Positions 52,189-61,500 of a stretch of 64,000 nucleotides of DNA are shown here, one piece after another. The notes under the pieces are model-generated. The model did no database searches, had not been told where the DNA came from, and saw only the letters and a program-made list of their open reading frames with translations. The position numbers and the translations under genes were made by a program. Position 1 is the stretch's first letter; the number at the start of each line of letters is the position of its first letter. The DNA is from Phragmitibacter flavus. Its GTDB lineage: Bacteria > Verrucomicrobiota > Verrucomicrobiia > Verrucomicrobiales > Verrucomicrobiaceae. Location of the stretch: contig NZ_VAUV01000003.1 of NCBI RefSeq assembly GCF_005780165.1, positions 1-64,000 on the forward strand. The letters run 5' to 3'.

Positions 52189-52815
52189 TCACAACCCCGT
52201 CAAAAACGGATTTCCCACCCGCTCATCCCCCACCGTCGTTTCCCCACCATGCCCCGGCAACACCCGCGTCTCATCCGGTAGCGTCAGCACCTTGGTTTTT
52301 ATCCCCTCCATCAACAGCGCGGAACTTCCGTTCGGAAAATCTGTCCGCCCGACCCCGCCCTCAAACAGCACATCGCCCCCAAACCAAAGCCCCAGCTCCC
52401 CCTGGTAAAACGTCACGCTGTCCAGCGAATGCCCAGGCACATGCGCCAGCTTCCACTTCAATCCCGCCACCTCGATCTCATCACGTCCCTCCAAAATCTC
52501 GTCCACTTCAAAGGCCGCCACCTCAAACCGCGTCCCGCTCACAAACCCCATCAAGAACTCCAGCGTCAGTTCCCGCGAGAACTCCGCAAACGAATACACT
52601 TTGGCCCCAAACTCTTTCTGCACCGCCGCCGCATCCTGGCAATGATCAAAATGCTGATGCGTCAGCAGCAACGCCTCCACCGACATCACCCCGCTTTTCT
52701 TCACCCACGCCGCAAATCCTTCCGGTGCATCCACCACAAAGTTCCCCTGCGATGACTCTACCAGATAACCATTTGTCTGCGCAATCCCACCCGTAAAACA
52801 CGAAATATGAACCAT
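52189..52815 (-). CDS. MBL-fold metallo-hydrolase (glyoxalase II-like)
   Basis: A 208-aa protein with the metallo-beta-lactamase motifs: THQHFDHCQD (HxHxDH variant with Gln in place of the usual second residue), PGHSLDSV, GGDVLFEGGVGRTDFPNG and VLPGHGGETTVGDE. It has no signal peptide, so it is cytoplasmic. The pattern is nearest to the hydroxyacylglutathione-hydrolase/YcbL group that cleaves thioesters; the substrate is not proven. The ATG at 52815 is used; the frame is open to 52926. It is divergent from prc with 111 bp between. Confidence 0.85.
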   Translation of the reverse strand: MVHISCFTGGIAQTNGYLVESSQGNFVVDAPEGFAAWVKKSGVMSVEALLLTHQHFDHCQDAAAVQKEFGAKVYSFAEFSRELTLEFLMGFVSGTRFEVAAFEVDEILEGRDEIEVAGLKWKLAHVPGHSLDSVTFYQGELGLWFGGDVLFEGGVGRTDFPNGSSALLMEGIKTKVLTLPDETRVLPGHGGETTVGDERVGNPFLTGL

Positions 52816-52926
52816 ATAGCTCGCATAGAGTCGGAAAGCGTTGGACAATTCAATACGAAAAAGCGACAATTCCGTCGTTTTTCTCACTCGTTGCAACGTA
52901 TCTTCACTATCAAACCTGCCGAGCAT

Positions 52927-55284
52927 ATGCGCAAAGCCCCATCGCTTCTTCCCGTGGCGGCCATTCTGGCCCTTTTAAGCGCAACCCCTTCTCCCGCTCC
53001 TGCCGAGACCAATTATGGCTCCATCGCCATGAACGTGGCCCGCATGTTGGAAGGTCACCACTACTCGCAGCAGTCCTTTGACTCCAGCATGTCCCAGCGG
53101 GTCCTTGATGGCTACCTCAACCTGCTCGATTTCAATCGCATCTACTTCACCCAGGAAGACGTCGACAAGTTCAAGGCCAACTACGCCGAGACCCTCCACA
53201 ACTACATCGTCACCAGCAACAGCATCGATCCCGCGTTCGAGATCTACGACATCTACCGCGAGCGCGTTCAGGAACGCATCGACTTCGTCGCCAAAACGCT
53301 GAAGGAAACCAAGTTCGACTACGCCAGCACCGATGTCGTCACCATCAAACGTGACAAACTTCCCTGGCCTGCCAACAAAGCCGAAGCCGACAAACTCTGG
53401 CTGAACCTCATCGAGGCGGACCTCCTTTCCGAGCGCCTTTCCGACATCACCAAGGAAGAAGCCCGCGTCAAAAAAGCCGAGGAGAAAAAAGCCAAAGCTG
53501 AAAAAGACCTCGCCGAAGGCAAAAAAGCCGACGAAAAACCCGCCAAGGAAGCCAAAGAGGCCACTCCCGAAAAAGAGGAAACTCCTGCAGAACGCGTCGC
53601 CAAACGCTACGAGCGTCTCATTGAGCAAATCGACGAGAACGAAAAAGAGGACATCGCCAACTTCTTCCTCTCCTGCATCGCCAACGCCTACGATCCTCAC
53701 ACCGAATACATGAGCCCTCAGGAAACGGACAACTTCCGGATCCAGATGAACCATTCCCTCGTCGGCATCGGTGCCCTCCTCCAGTCCAGCGAAGACAACC
53801 TCGCCGAAATCCACGGCATCGTCGTCGGTGGCCCTGCTGACAAACAAGGCGAGCTCAAACTGAAAGACAAAATCCTTGCCGTCGCCCAGGGCGAAAAAGG
53901 CGAATACGTCGACATCAAATACATGAAGCTCAACAAAATCGTTGAGATGATCCGCGGCAAAGACGGCACCGTCGTCCGCCTCAAGGTCATCTCCGCCGAT
54001 GAGCCCGACATCAACAAGGAAATCGCCATCATCCGTGGCGAAGTCGAACTCAAAGAAAAACTCGCCAACGCCGAACTCATCGTCACCCCTCCCCTCAACG
54101 GTCGCACCAAAAAACTCGGCTGGATCCACCTGTCCTCCTTCTACGCCGACATGGAAGGCGGCACCGTCAGCTGCTCCGCCGACGTCGAACGTCTCCTGCG
54201 CCGTCTGATGGCCGAAAAAATTGAAGGCCTCATCATCGACCTTCGTGGCGATGGCGGTGGTTCCCTTGAAGAAGCCATCAAACTCACCGGCCTCTTCATT
54301 CCCAAAGGTCCCGTCGTCCAGTCCAAAGACTACCGCGGCAACATCCAGTGGCGCGACAGCGAAAACGATCGCCCCGTCTATGAAGGTCCCCTCCTCGTCC
54401 TTACCGACAAAGCCAGCGCCTCCGCCAGTGAAATTTTCGCCGCCGCCCTCCAGGACTACCGCCGCGCCGTCATCGTCGGTGAAAAATCCTCCTTCGGCAA
54501 AGGCACCGTGCAGACCATCATCCCCGTCGATCGTTTCATGAACAGTGGCCTCGGCATGTTCAGCCTCAACAAACCCCGCGCCGGACACCTCAAGGTCACC
54601 ATTCAAAAATTCTACCGCATCGCCGGTGGTTCCACCCAGCTTCGCGGTGTCGTTCCCGACATCATCATCCCCAGCCTTCGCGACGTCATGGAAATCGGTG
54701 AAGACGCCCTCCCCCACGCCCTTCCTTACGACACCATCCCACCCCGCACCTTCACCTACGCCACCAAAGTTCCCCTTCCCTTCAAGGAACTGGAAACACG
54801 GGTGAAATCGCGCCTCACCGTCAATCCTGAGTTCCAATACATCACCGAAGACACCCTTCGCCTGAAGGAACGCATCGACAAAAACAGTGTCAGCCTCAAC
54901 GAAAAAGAGCGCCTTAGCGAAATCCGCGAAAACAAAGCGCGCATCGAGACTCGCAAAGAGGCCCGCAAAGAACGCGTGCAGAAACTCGCCGATGCCAAAA
55001 CCGAGCCCTTCACCAACTTCCGCTTGAACCTCGACAACGTCGACGCCCCCGGCCTTACCGAAGAATCCAAATTCTCCGAGGAGGACACCACCGGCATGCG
55101 TCTCGCCGCCAAAGAGGATGAGGAGGACGAAGACATCGCCGCCGATGACAAAAAGCTCCTTCCCTTCGGCATTGAACCTTTCAAACTTGAATCCCTCTAC
55201 ATCCTTTCCGACCTCATCGACCTCGACGGCAACAGCCCCAAAACCGCCAATACCAGCGAAATCAAAAAGCCCGCAGGTTCTTGA
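52927..55284 (+). CDS. prc: C-terminal (tail-specific) processing protease Prc/Tsp
   Basis: A 785-aa periplasmic S41-family serine protease. A signal peptide (to about SPAPA-ETN) is followed by the Tsp N-terminal domain (QRVLDGYLNLLDFNRIYFTQEDVDKF), a Lys/Glu-rich insert (about 185-230), a PDZ region (about 270-360) and the catalytic domain with KASASASEIFAAALQDYRRAV (serine near 500) and GEKSSFGKGTVQ (lysine near 525). It trims C termini of periplasmic proteins and affects peptidoglycan enzymes. The Lys/Glu insert is longer than in E. coli. The ATG at 52927 is chosen because it begins the signal peptide; the frame opens at 52807. Confidence 0.92.
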   Translation: MRKAPSLLPVAAILALLSATPSPAPAETNYGSIAMNVARMLEGHHYSQQSFDSSMSQRVLDGYLNLLDFNRIYFTQEDVDKFKANYAETLHNYIVTSNSIDPAFEIYDIYRERVQERIDFVAKTLKETKFDYASTDVVTIKRDKLPWPANKAEADKLWLNLIEADLLSERLSDITKEEARVKKAEEKKAKAEKDLAEGKKADEKPAKEAKEATPEKEETPAERVAKRYERLIEQIDENEKEDIANFFLSCIANAYDPHTEYMSPQETDNFRIQMNHSLVGIGALLQSSEDNLAEIHGIVVGGPADKQGELKLKDKILAVAQGEKGEYVDIKYMKLNKIVEMIRGKDGTVVRLKVISADEPDINKEIAIIRGEVELKEKLANAELIVTPPLNGRTKKLGWIHLSSFYADMEGGTVSCSADVERLLRRLMAEKIEGLIIDLRGDGGGSLEEAIKLTGLFIPKGPVVQSKDYRGNIQWRDSENDRPVYEGPLLVLTDKASASASEIFAAALQDYRRAVIVGEKSSFGKGTVQTIIPVDRFMNSGLGMFSLNKPRAGHLKVTIQKFYRIAGGSTQLRGVVPDIIIPSLRDVMEIGEDALPHALPYDTIPPRTFTYATKVPLPFKELETRVKSRLTVNPEFQYITEDTLRLKERIDKNSVSLNEKERLSEIRENKARIETRKEARKERVQKLADAKTEPFTNFRLNLDNVDAPGLTEESKFSEEDTTGMRLAAKEDEEDEDIAADDKKLLPFGIEPFKLESLYILSDLIDLDGNSPKTANTSEIKKPAGS

Positions 55285-55314
55285 ATTCTTGAGCAATTAC
55301 TGCGACCCACTTGC

Positions 55315-55349
55315 AAAACAGGCCACCCAAAAGGTGGCCTGTTTTTTTT
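55315..55349 (+). terminator. Rho-independent terminator after prc
   Basis: ACAGGCCACC and GGTGGCCTGT arms with an AAAA loop and a run of eight T. The rest of 55285-55591 is A+T-rich and probably carries the promoter of the next gene; no other element is evident except a small IR (GTCAC/GTGAC) near 55520. Confidence 0.9.
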
Positions 55350-55591
55350 ATCGTTGCCGCGGCCATTGACTGAACACGAGAAAAATCTCGCCTTCTATTT
55401 AAAAACTTGTGGATAAAAATTAACGAAATTGGTATTTTTGCGGTTGCGTCATTTTTAGAAGAACCTTTGGGCACCTGAAGGTCAATCTCTCAATCGTCGC
55501 AAAAAGTCGTCCTCGCTGTCACCCCAAGTGACACGGGGATTTTCTTTCGAAAACCCACCTTCCGCACCCTGCGACCACTCTTCCCTAATTC

Positions 55592-58500
55592 ATGATCATG
55601 CTCTCACTTCCCCCCCTGGCGCCAAAATCCGAGATTGATCTTCCACTGAAGCATTCGCGCAACATAGCCACCAAAACACTGCTCGCCTGGATGGCCCGCA
55701 TTTCGGTCATGGGTGCCGTTCTTGGAGTAGTGAGCAATTCCCGGGCTGCCGACATTGACTGGGACGGCGGAGCAGGGGATTTTCTCTGGTCCTCATCTGC
55801 CAACTGGCTTCCCGACGGTCTCCCCGCCACCGGTGACGCCCTTCAATTCACCACTCCTTCCGCCGCGTTCATTCATCTGGATGGCAATCGCCTTGGGGCT
55901 TATTCCGGTCTCGAATTCAGTGGTGGCGGCACCATCAATTTCGGTGTTGCAGGTGCTCCCAATCTTCTGAGCCTCAACCCAGTAACCGCTCCCAACATCA
56001 CCATCGCCAGCGGCACCACAGTCAATCTCAATGCCTTTGTCACCGGACCGCTCAGCTTCAGTGGCGGTGGAACCGTCGTTCTCGACAACTACTTTGCTCC
56101 CAACGGCAACATCACCGCAGACGGCGCGGGGACCACAATTAAAGTTTTTTCCCACTCCGTTCTTGCCCATAGCTCAGGCGGTCTCGCCGGCACCCGCGGT
56201 GATATCCCCACTCTCGGACCCATCGCCGGTGCGACGGAAACCCTCACCCTCACCAACGGAGCCAGGCTCCAGTTTGTTGGCTACGGCATGAATCCTGACG
56301 CCAACAGCAAAAATATCATCATCGGCGAAGGCGGCGGCATTCTTGATGTGCGCAACGGTTCCATCCAGTTTGACGACGCCAACCAGGTCAGCGGTGCTGG
56401 CCTCGTAACCAAAGCAGGGATTGGCCGCCTCCTCATGTTTGGAAATGCCACCACCAACTTCAACCTTTCTGGCGGCTCTTTGGTGCAGGAGGGTTTTCTG
56501 GAACTGAATTCCGCCTCCAATGCCTTCCCGGCCACCGCTTCCCACACCGTGAGCGGCGGCGTCCTCGGTCTCGCCCACACCACCACGGTGTTCAGCATGT
56601 CGTTCAATACCATCACCCTGAACAGCGGCGGCAGCCTTGGCGTCGGCAGCGCCAGCCACCGCTTTGGCTCCACCACCGCAGCCTCCACCATGATCCTCAA
56701 CGGCGGCAACTTGCTTGGAGCCGACTACATCGACGGTCGCACCAGCCGCAACGTCATCATCAACAGCCATCTGCAGGGCTCCGGCACCATCCAGGTGATG
56801 GGCGGACTCGGCAGTGGCAGCGGCAATCCCAACCTCGGCAATCATCGCATCATCTTTCAGCGCGCCGACAGCACCAACACCACATTCAACGGTCGATTTG
56901 TGCTCAACAACTCCGCCGGCATTGAAAACAACACCTCCAATGACTCCGGACCCGGCACCGGCAACGCCCTCGGCAATGCCACCATCGAATTTAAAGGCAC
57001 CAATACTGCCCTCGACCTCCGCGACAACGGCACTGGCAACAATCAAACCATCGGAGGCTACACCGGCGTCAACCTCGAACTCACCTCCACCCAAAAAGGC
57101 GGCACCGCCAGCCTTGCTGTCACCCGCGGATCCGGCAGCAACGCCGGCAACACCATCGAGCTCGGCGACCTCACCATCGGCAGCCAATACTTCGACATCA
57201 ACGCCCAGAACAGCTACCGCGCCGCCTTCACCGGAGACGTTCTCATCACTGGCAACGCCACCATTGCCACGCGCTACAACGGCAGCCTCACCAACAACGG
57301 TTCCATCCAGTTCAACAGCGCCATCAACGAAGACATCGCCGACCGTTCCCTCTCCAAAGTTGGCCCCGTCAACAGCCAGATGAACGCCCTCAACAGCATC
57401 AATGTCACCAACCTCAACCTCGTCCAGGGCATCCTCAGCCTGCGCGGCCCCTCCGGAGCCATCGGCCTCGGCCTGGGCGGCACCGGCACCGTCAATACTT
57501 CCATCAACGGCAGTCTTGTTCTCGACGACAACGCTGAGGGCACCGCCACCGGCAATCGCCTCAACGCCGACCTCGACGTCAACATGCGCGGCGGCACCCT
57601 CTCACTCCTCTCCGGCGCAGGCGGAAGCAACCAGTCCGTCGAAAATCTCAACCTCGCCGCCGGTTACAACACCTTCAACGCCACCGCCAACAGCAGTGCC
57701 GCTGTCCTCCAGCTCGGCAACGCCACCACCTGGACCCGTGCCACCAACGCGGTCGTCAACTTCACCGGCACCAACCTCGGCACCGCCGGCAACAACGGTC
57801 GCATCCTCATCGGTGGACAGGCCGACTCCGCCTTCCTCGGCGGCTGGGCCGTGGTCAGCCCCACCGCCACCACCCTCGAGTTCGCCAAATACGACGCCAC
57901 CGGCGGCCTCGGCGTCAGCGCCTTCACCGCCTACACTTCAGGAGTGGCAGCCATCGATTACGTTTCCGGCAACCACATCAAAAAAACCGACAACGTCACC
58001 ACCACCCTCGGTGCCACCTCCGTCAATTCCCTCAATCTCCAGCTGACCACCGCCATGGCTGCCACCACCGACACCATCAAGCTCGGAGGAGCCGCCAATC
58101 TTCTGCGAATCGAAAGCGGCGGACTCATCTCCAGCACCCAACCCGCCTTCATCGACCATTTCACCCCCGGCGTCGATAAGGGCCAAATCACCGCAGGGGC
58201 TGCTAACGACGACGCTGCCAGCCTCTACATCACCAACACCGCCAACCTCAGCATCGGCGCACGCCTCGTCAACAACGGCACCGGCGCACTCACCGTCGTG
58301 AAATCCGGCAGCGGCACCCTTTTCCTCACCAACACCAACGCCCTCGCCACCAACAACAACTTCACCGGCGGCCTCATCATCAACGCGGGACTTGTTCACG
58401 TCTACGCCAACTCCACCACCGCCATCGACGCTCTCTCCAGCAACATCACCCTGGCTGGCGGCGCTCTTGGGGTAAACACGAACAACCAGAACGGCAACAT

Positions 58501-61500
58501 GACCAGCGCTCGCACCATCACGGTTGCTGCCAGTGGAAGCTCCCTGCTGCTTGACAACAACACCTCCGCCGCCCACGCCGACCCAGGTGCCAACACCGAT
58601 AAAAACGTCACTTTTGCCGCCCTTAACTTCACCGCCCCAGCCTCCGGCGAAGGTGCCCCCACCCTCAACTTCGGCGGGTTCAGCAGTAACGACGCCATTT
58701 TCCAAACCGTCGACATCAGCAACGCCCCCACCATCAACATGGTCACCACCGACAGCAACTCGTGGATGCGCTTCAACAACCTGACTGGCAGTGGCGGCTT
58801 CACCCTCACCCAAACCGGCACCACCTATAACACCAGCACTGCCGAACACATCATCCTCGGAACCGGTGCCGCCGACACCACCGCCAACACCTACACCGGC
58901 GACATTGTCCTTCGCGGTGGCCGACTCCTCCTCAACAAAGGTCTTAACACCACCGCCATCACCGGCGATGTGATCATCAACGGCGGCACCCTCTCCTGGG
59001 CAGGCACCAATCGTGGCAACCAGTTCGCCGCCGGCAGCAAAGTCTACCTCATCGCAGGCAACCTCGGTCAGGCCGATGAAGGCACCACCAACGGCTTCAC
59101 CAACGACTACGACGGCTACGTCTCTGAACTGATCATGACCGGCGGCCAGCTCAACAGCGGTCGCGTCAGCATGACCATCGACAAGGCCACCATCTCCGGC
59201 GGACTCATCGACGTCCAGGGCATCTCCAACCTTGGTGCCATCCTCACTCTCAACAACACCGAACTCCTCCAGGGTGCCCCCGCCATCAGCGTCAAAGGCG
59301 ACGCCCTCACCGACCTCACCACCCTTGTTCTTGGCGGCGACTACTTCAAAACCACCGGCCAAAACATCAACCTCCTTTCCGCTCCTGCCACCTTCTCCGC
59401 CGGGGCCGAAGTTAGGCTCCTTACCGACATCACCGTCGCCACCTCCCCCTTCATGGCCAACAGTTACAGCTCCGGCATCAACGTCGCCGCCGGTCGCGAA
59501 CTCGCCGCCATCGCCCGCGTCGACCTCGACGGTGCCACCCGCGATTTCAATATCGCCGACGCCGCCTACTACACCATCCAGCCCAACATCATCAATGGCG
59601 GCATCTCCAAGTCGGGTCTTGGCACCATGGTGCTCAGCTCCTTCCTCAACCAAAACACGTTTGACGGAGCTGTGGCTGTCAATGCCGGTGTCCTGGTGAT
59701 CCGCAACAACAGCAGCCTCGGCAGCACCGTCGGAGCCACCACCATTGCCGCCGGAGCCACCCTCGAAGCCGAATCCGGCCTCGTCAGCGCTGAAAACATC
59801 ACCCTCTCCGGCTTCGGAGCCGCCGACAAAAATGCCGCACTCCTCTCTTACCGCAGCGCCAACATTTTTACCGGTAACGTCGCCATCAGTGGTGACACCG
59901 CCCTCTCTACCTACGCCAGCAGCATTGCCTTCGACAGCAGCGCCCGCCCAGGCACCCTGGTCCCCATCTTCTCCCGCTCCGAACTGCGCTTCACCCAGGC
60001 TCTCACCGGCACCGGCAACCTCCTCGTTCGCGGTGACGGCCACCTTTACCTCGACGGCGGCCTCGGCAACACCGGCAGCCTCCTTAAAGATGGCGGTGGC
60101 TACGTTTACCTCAGCGGCCCCAGCACCTACACCGGCATCACCGACATCGGCGCTGGCGTCCTGCGCACCTCCACCACCCTCGGCACCACGGCCCAGGGCA
60201 CCCGCGTCCTCGGGGGAGCTTCCCTCCAGCTCACCGGCAACACCAATCTCGGCAACGAATCCCTCGAACTGCACGGCATTGGCCACACCAGCCAGCGCGG
60301 ATCTCTCGTCAACCTCTCCGGAAACAACACCGCCAGTGGCGTCATCAACCTCGTCACCGACACCCAAAATCCCCTCGCCGCCATCCACTCCATCGACGGA
60401 CTCATGACCCTCACCGGCGGCGTCATCAGCGCCACCAATGCCAACCTCGCCGTGTCCGGACCCGGCAACGGCAGCATCGCTGGCGGCATTGCCACCGGCA
60501 CCGGCACCCTTACCAAACGCGGCTCCGGCAAATGGACCCTCTCCGGCCCCACCGCCAGCACCTTCACCGGAGCCACCACCATCGAAGGCGGCACCCTCGA
60601 AGTCGACACCGCCTCCAGTCAGCTCTCCGACACCGCCGCCCTCAACCTCAACGGCGGCAATCTCGCCCTCACCGGCAGCGGCACCGAAACCGTCAACGGC
60701 CTCAACCTCAACGCCGGTGGAGCCGAAATCGCCCTCGGCAGCGCCACCCTCAACATCGGCACCCTCTCCCGCAGCGCCGGAGCCACCGTCAACTTCACCA
60801 CCGCGGGCAACCTCCCCACCACCGCCACCAACACCAACGGCATCCTCGGAGCCTACGCCACGGTTGGCGGACGGGACTGGGCCAGCGTCAATGGCACCAC
60901 CGTCACCGCCCTCGCCACTTACACCACCCTTTACGAAGACACCAACCTCGCCAACGGCACCCTCGCTCCCACCCCCACCCTCACCACCGCCGACAATCTC
61001 CTTGTCGACCGCACCCAGCAAAACGTCACCACCACCGCCGTCAATGCCAACAGCCTAAAAATCACCACCGGTCTCGGCCTCGCCCAAAAAGCCCTCGGCA
61101 TCACCCTCGGCAGCGGCGGCGTCCTCTACGATGGCACCCCCGGCTCCACCTTCGGCATCGCCGGAGCCACTGCCAGCCTCAACGCCGGCAGCAACGAACT
61201 CGTCTTCCAAATCCACGAAGGCACCCTTGATGCCAACATCATCCTTGCAGGCACCGGCGGCCTTACCAAAAACGGCACCGGCACCCTCATCCTCAACGCC
61301 GGCAACACCTTTACCGGCGACATCAACATCAACAACGGCACCCTCGCCATCCAGGGCGCTACCGGAGATCCCACCGCGCTCGGTGCCATTGGGGCACGCA
61401 CCGTCAACATCAACGGAGGAACCTTCTCCGTTGCCACCGGACTCTACGACCCCGCCGTCACCACCAAATCCTTCGTCATCGGCACCGACGGCGGCACCAT

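Noticed and set aside
52807-52926. 40-codon N-terminal extension of Prc
   Set aside because: A signal peptide starts at the ATG at 52927, and the extension would overlap the start of the divergent MBL gene.
52975-55296. 773-codon minus-strand frame opposite prc
   Set aside because: Antisense of a clearly recognised protease with conserved catalytic motifs; composition is artificial (Phe/Gly/Val/Asp-rich).
57938-61021. 1,027-codon open frame on the minus strand
   Set aside because: It is the complement of the autotransporter frame; its Gly/Ala/Val/Glu-only composition and lack of domain motifs mark it as a shadow of GC-rich repeats.
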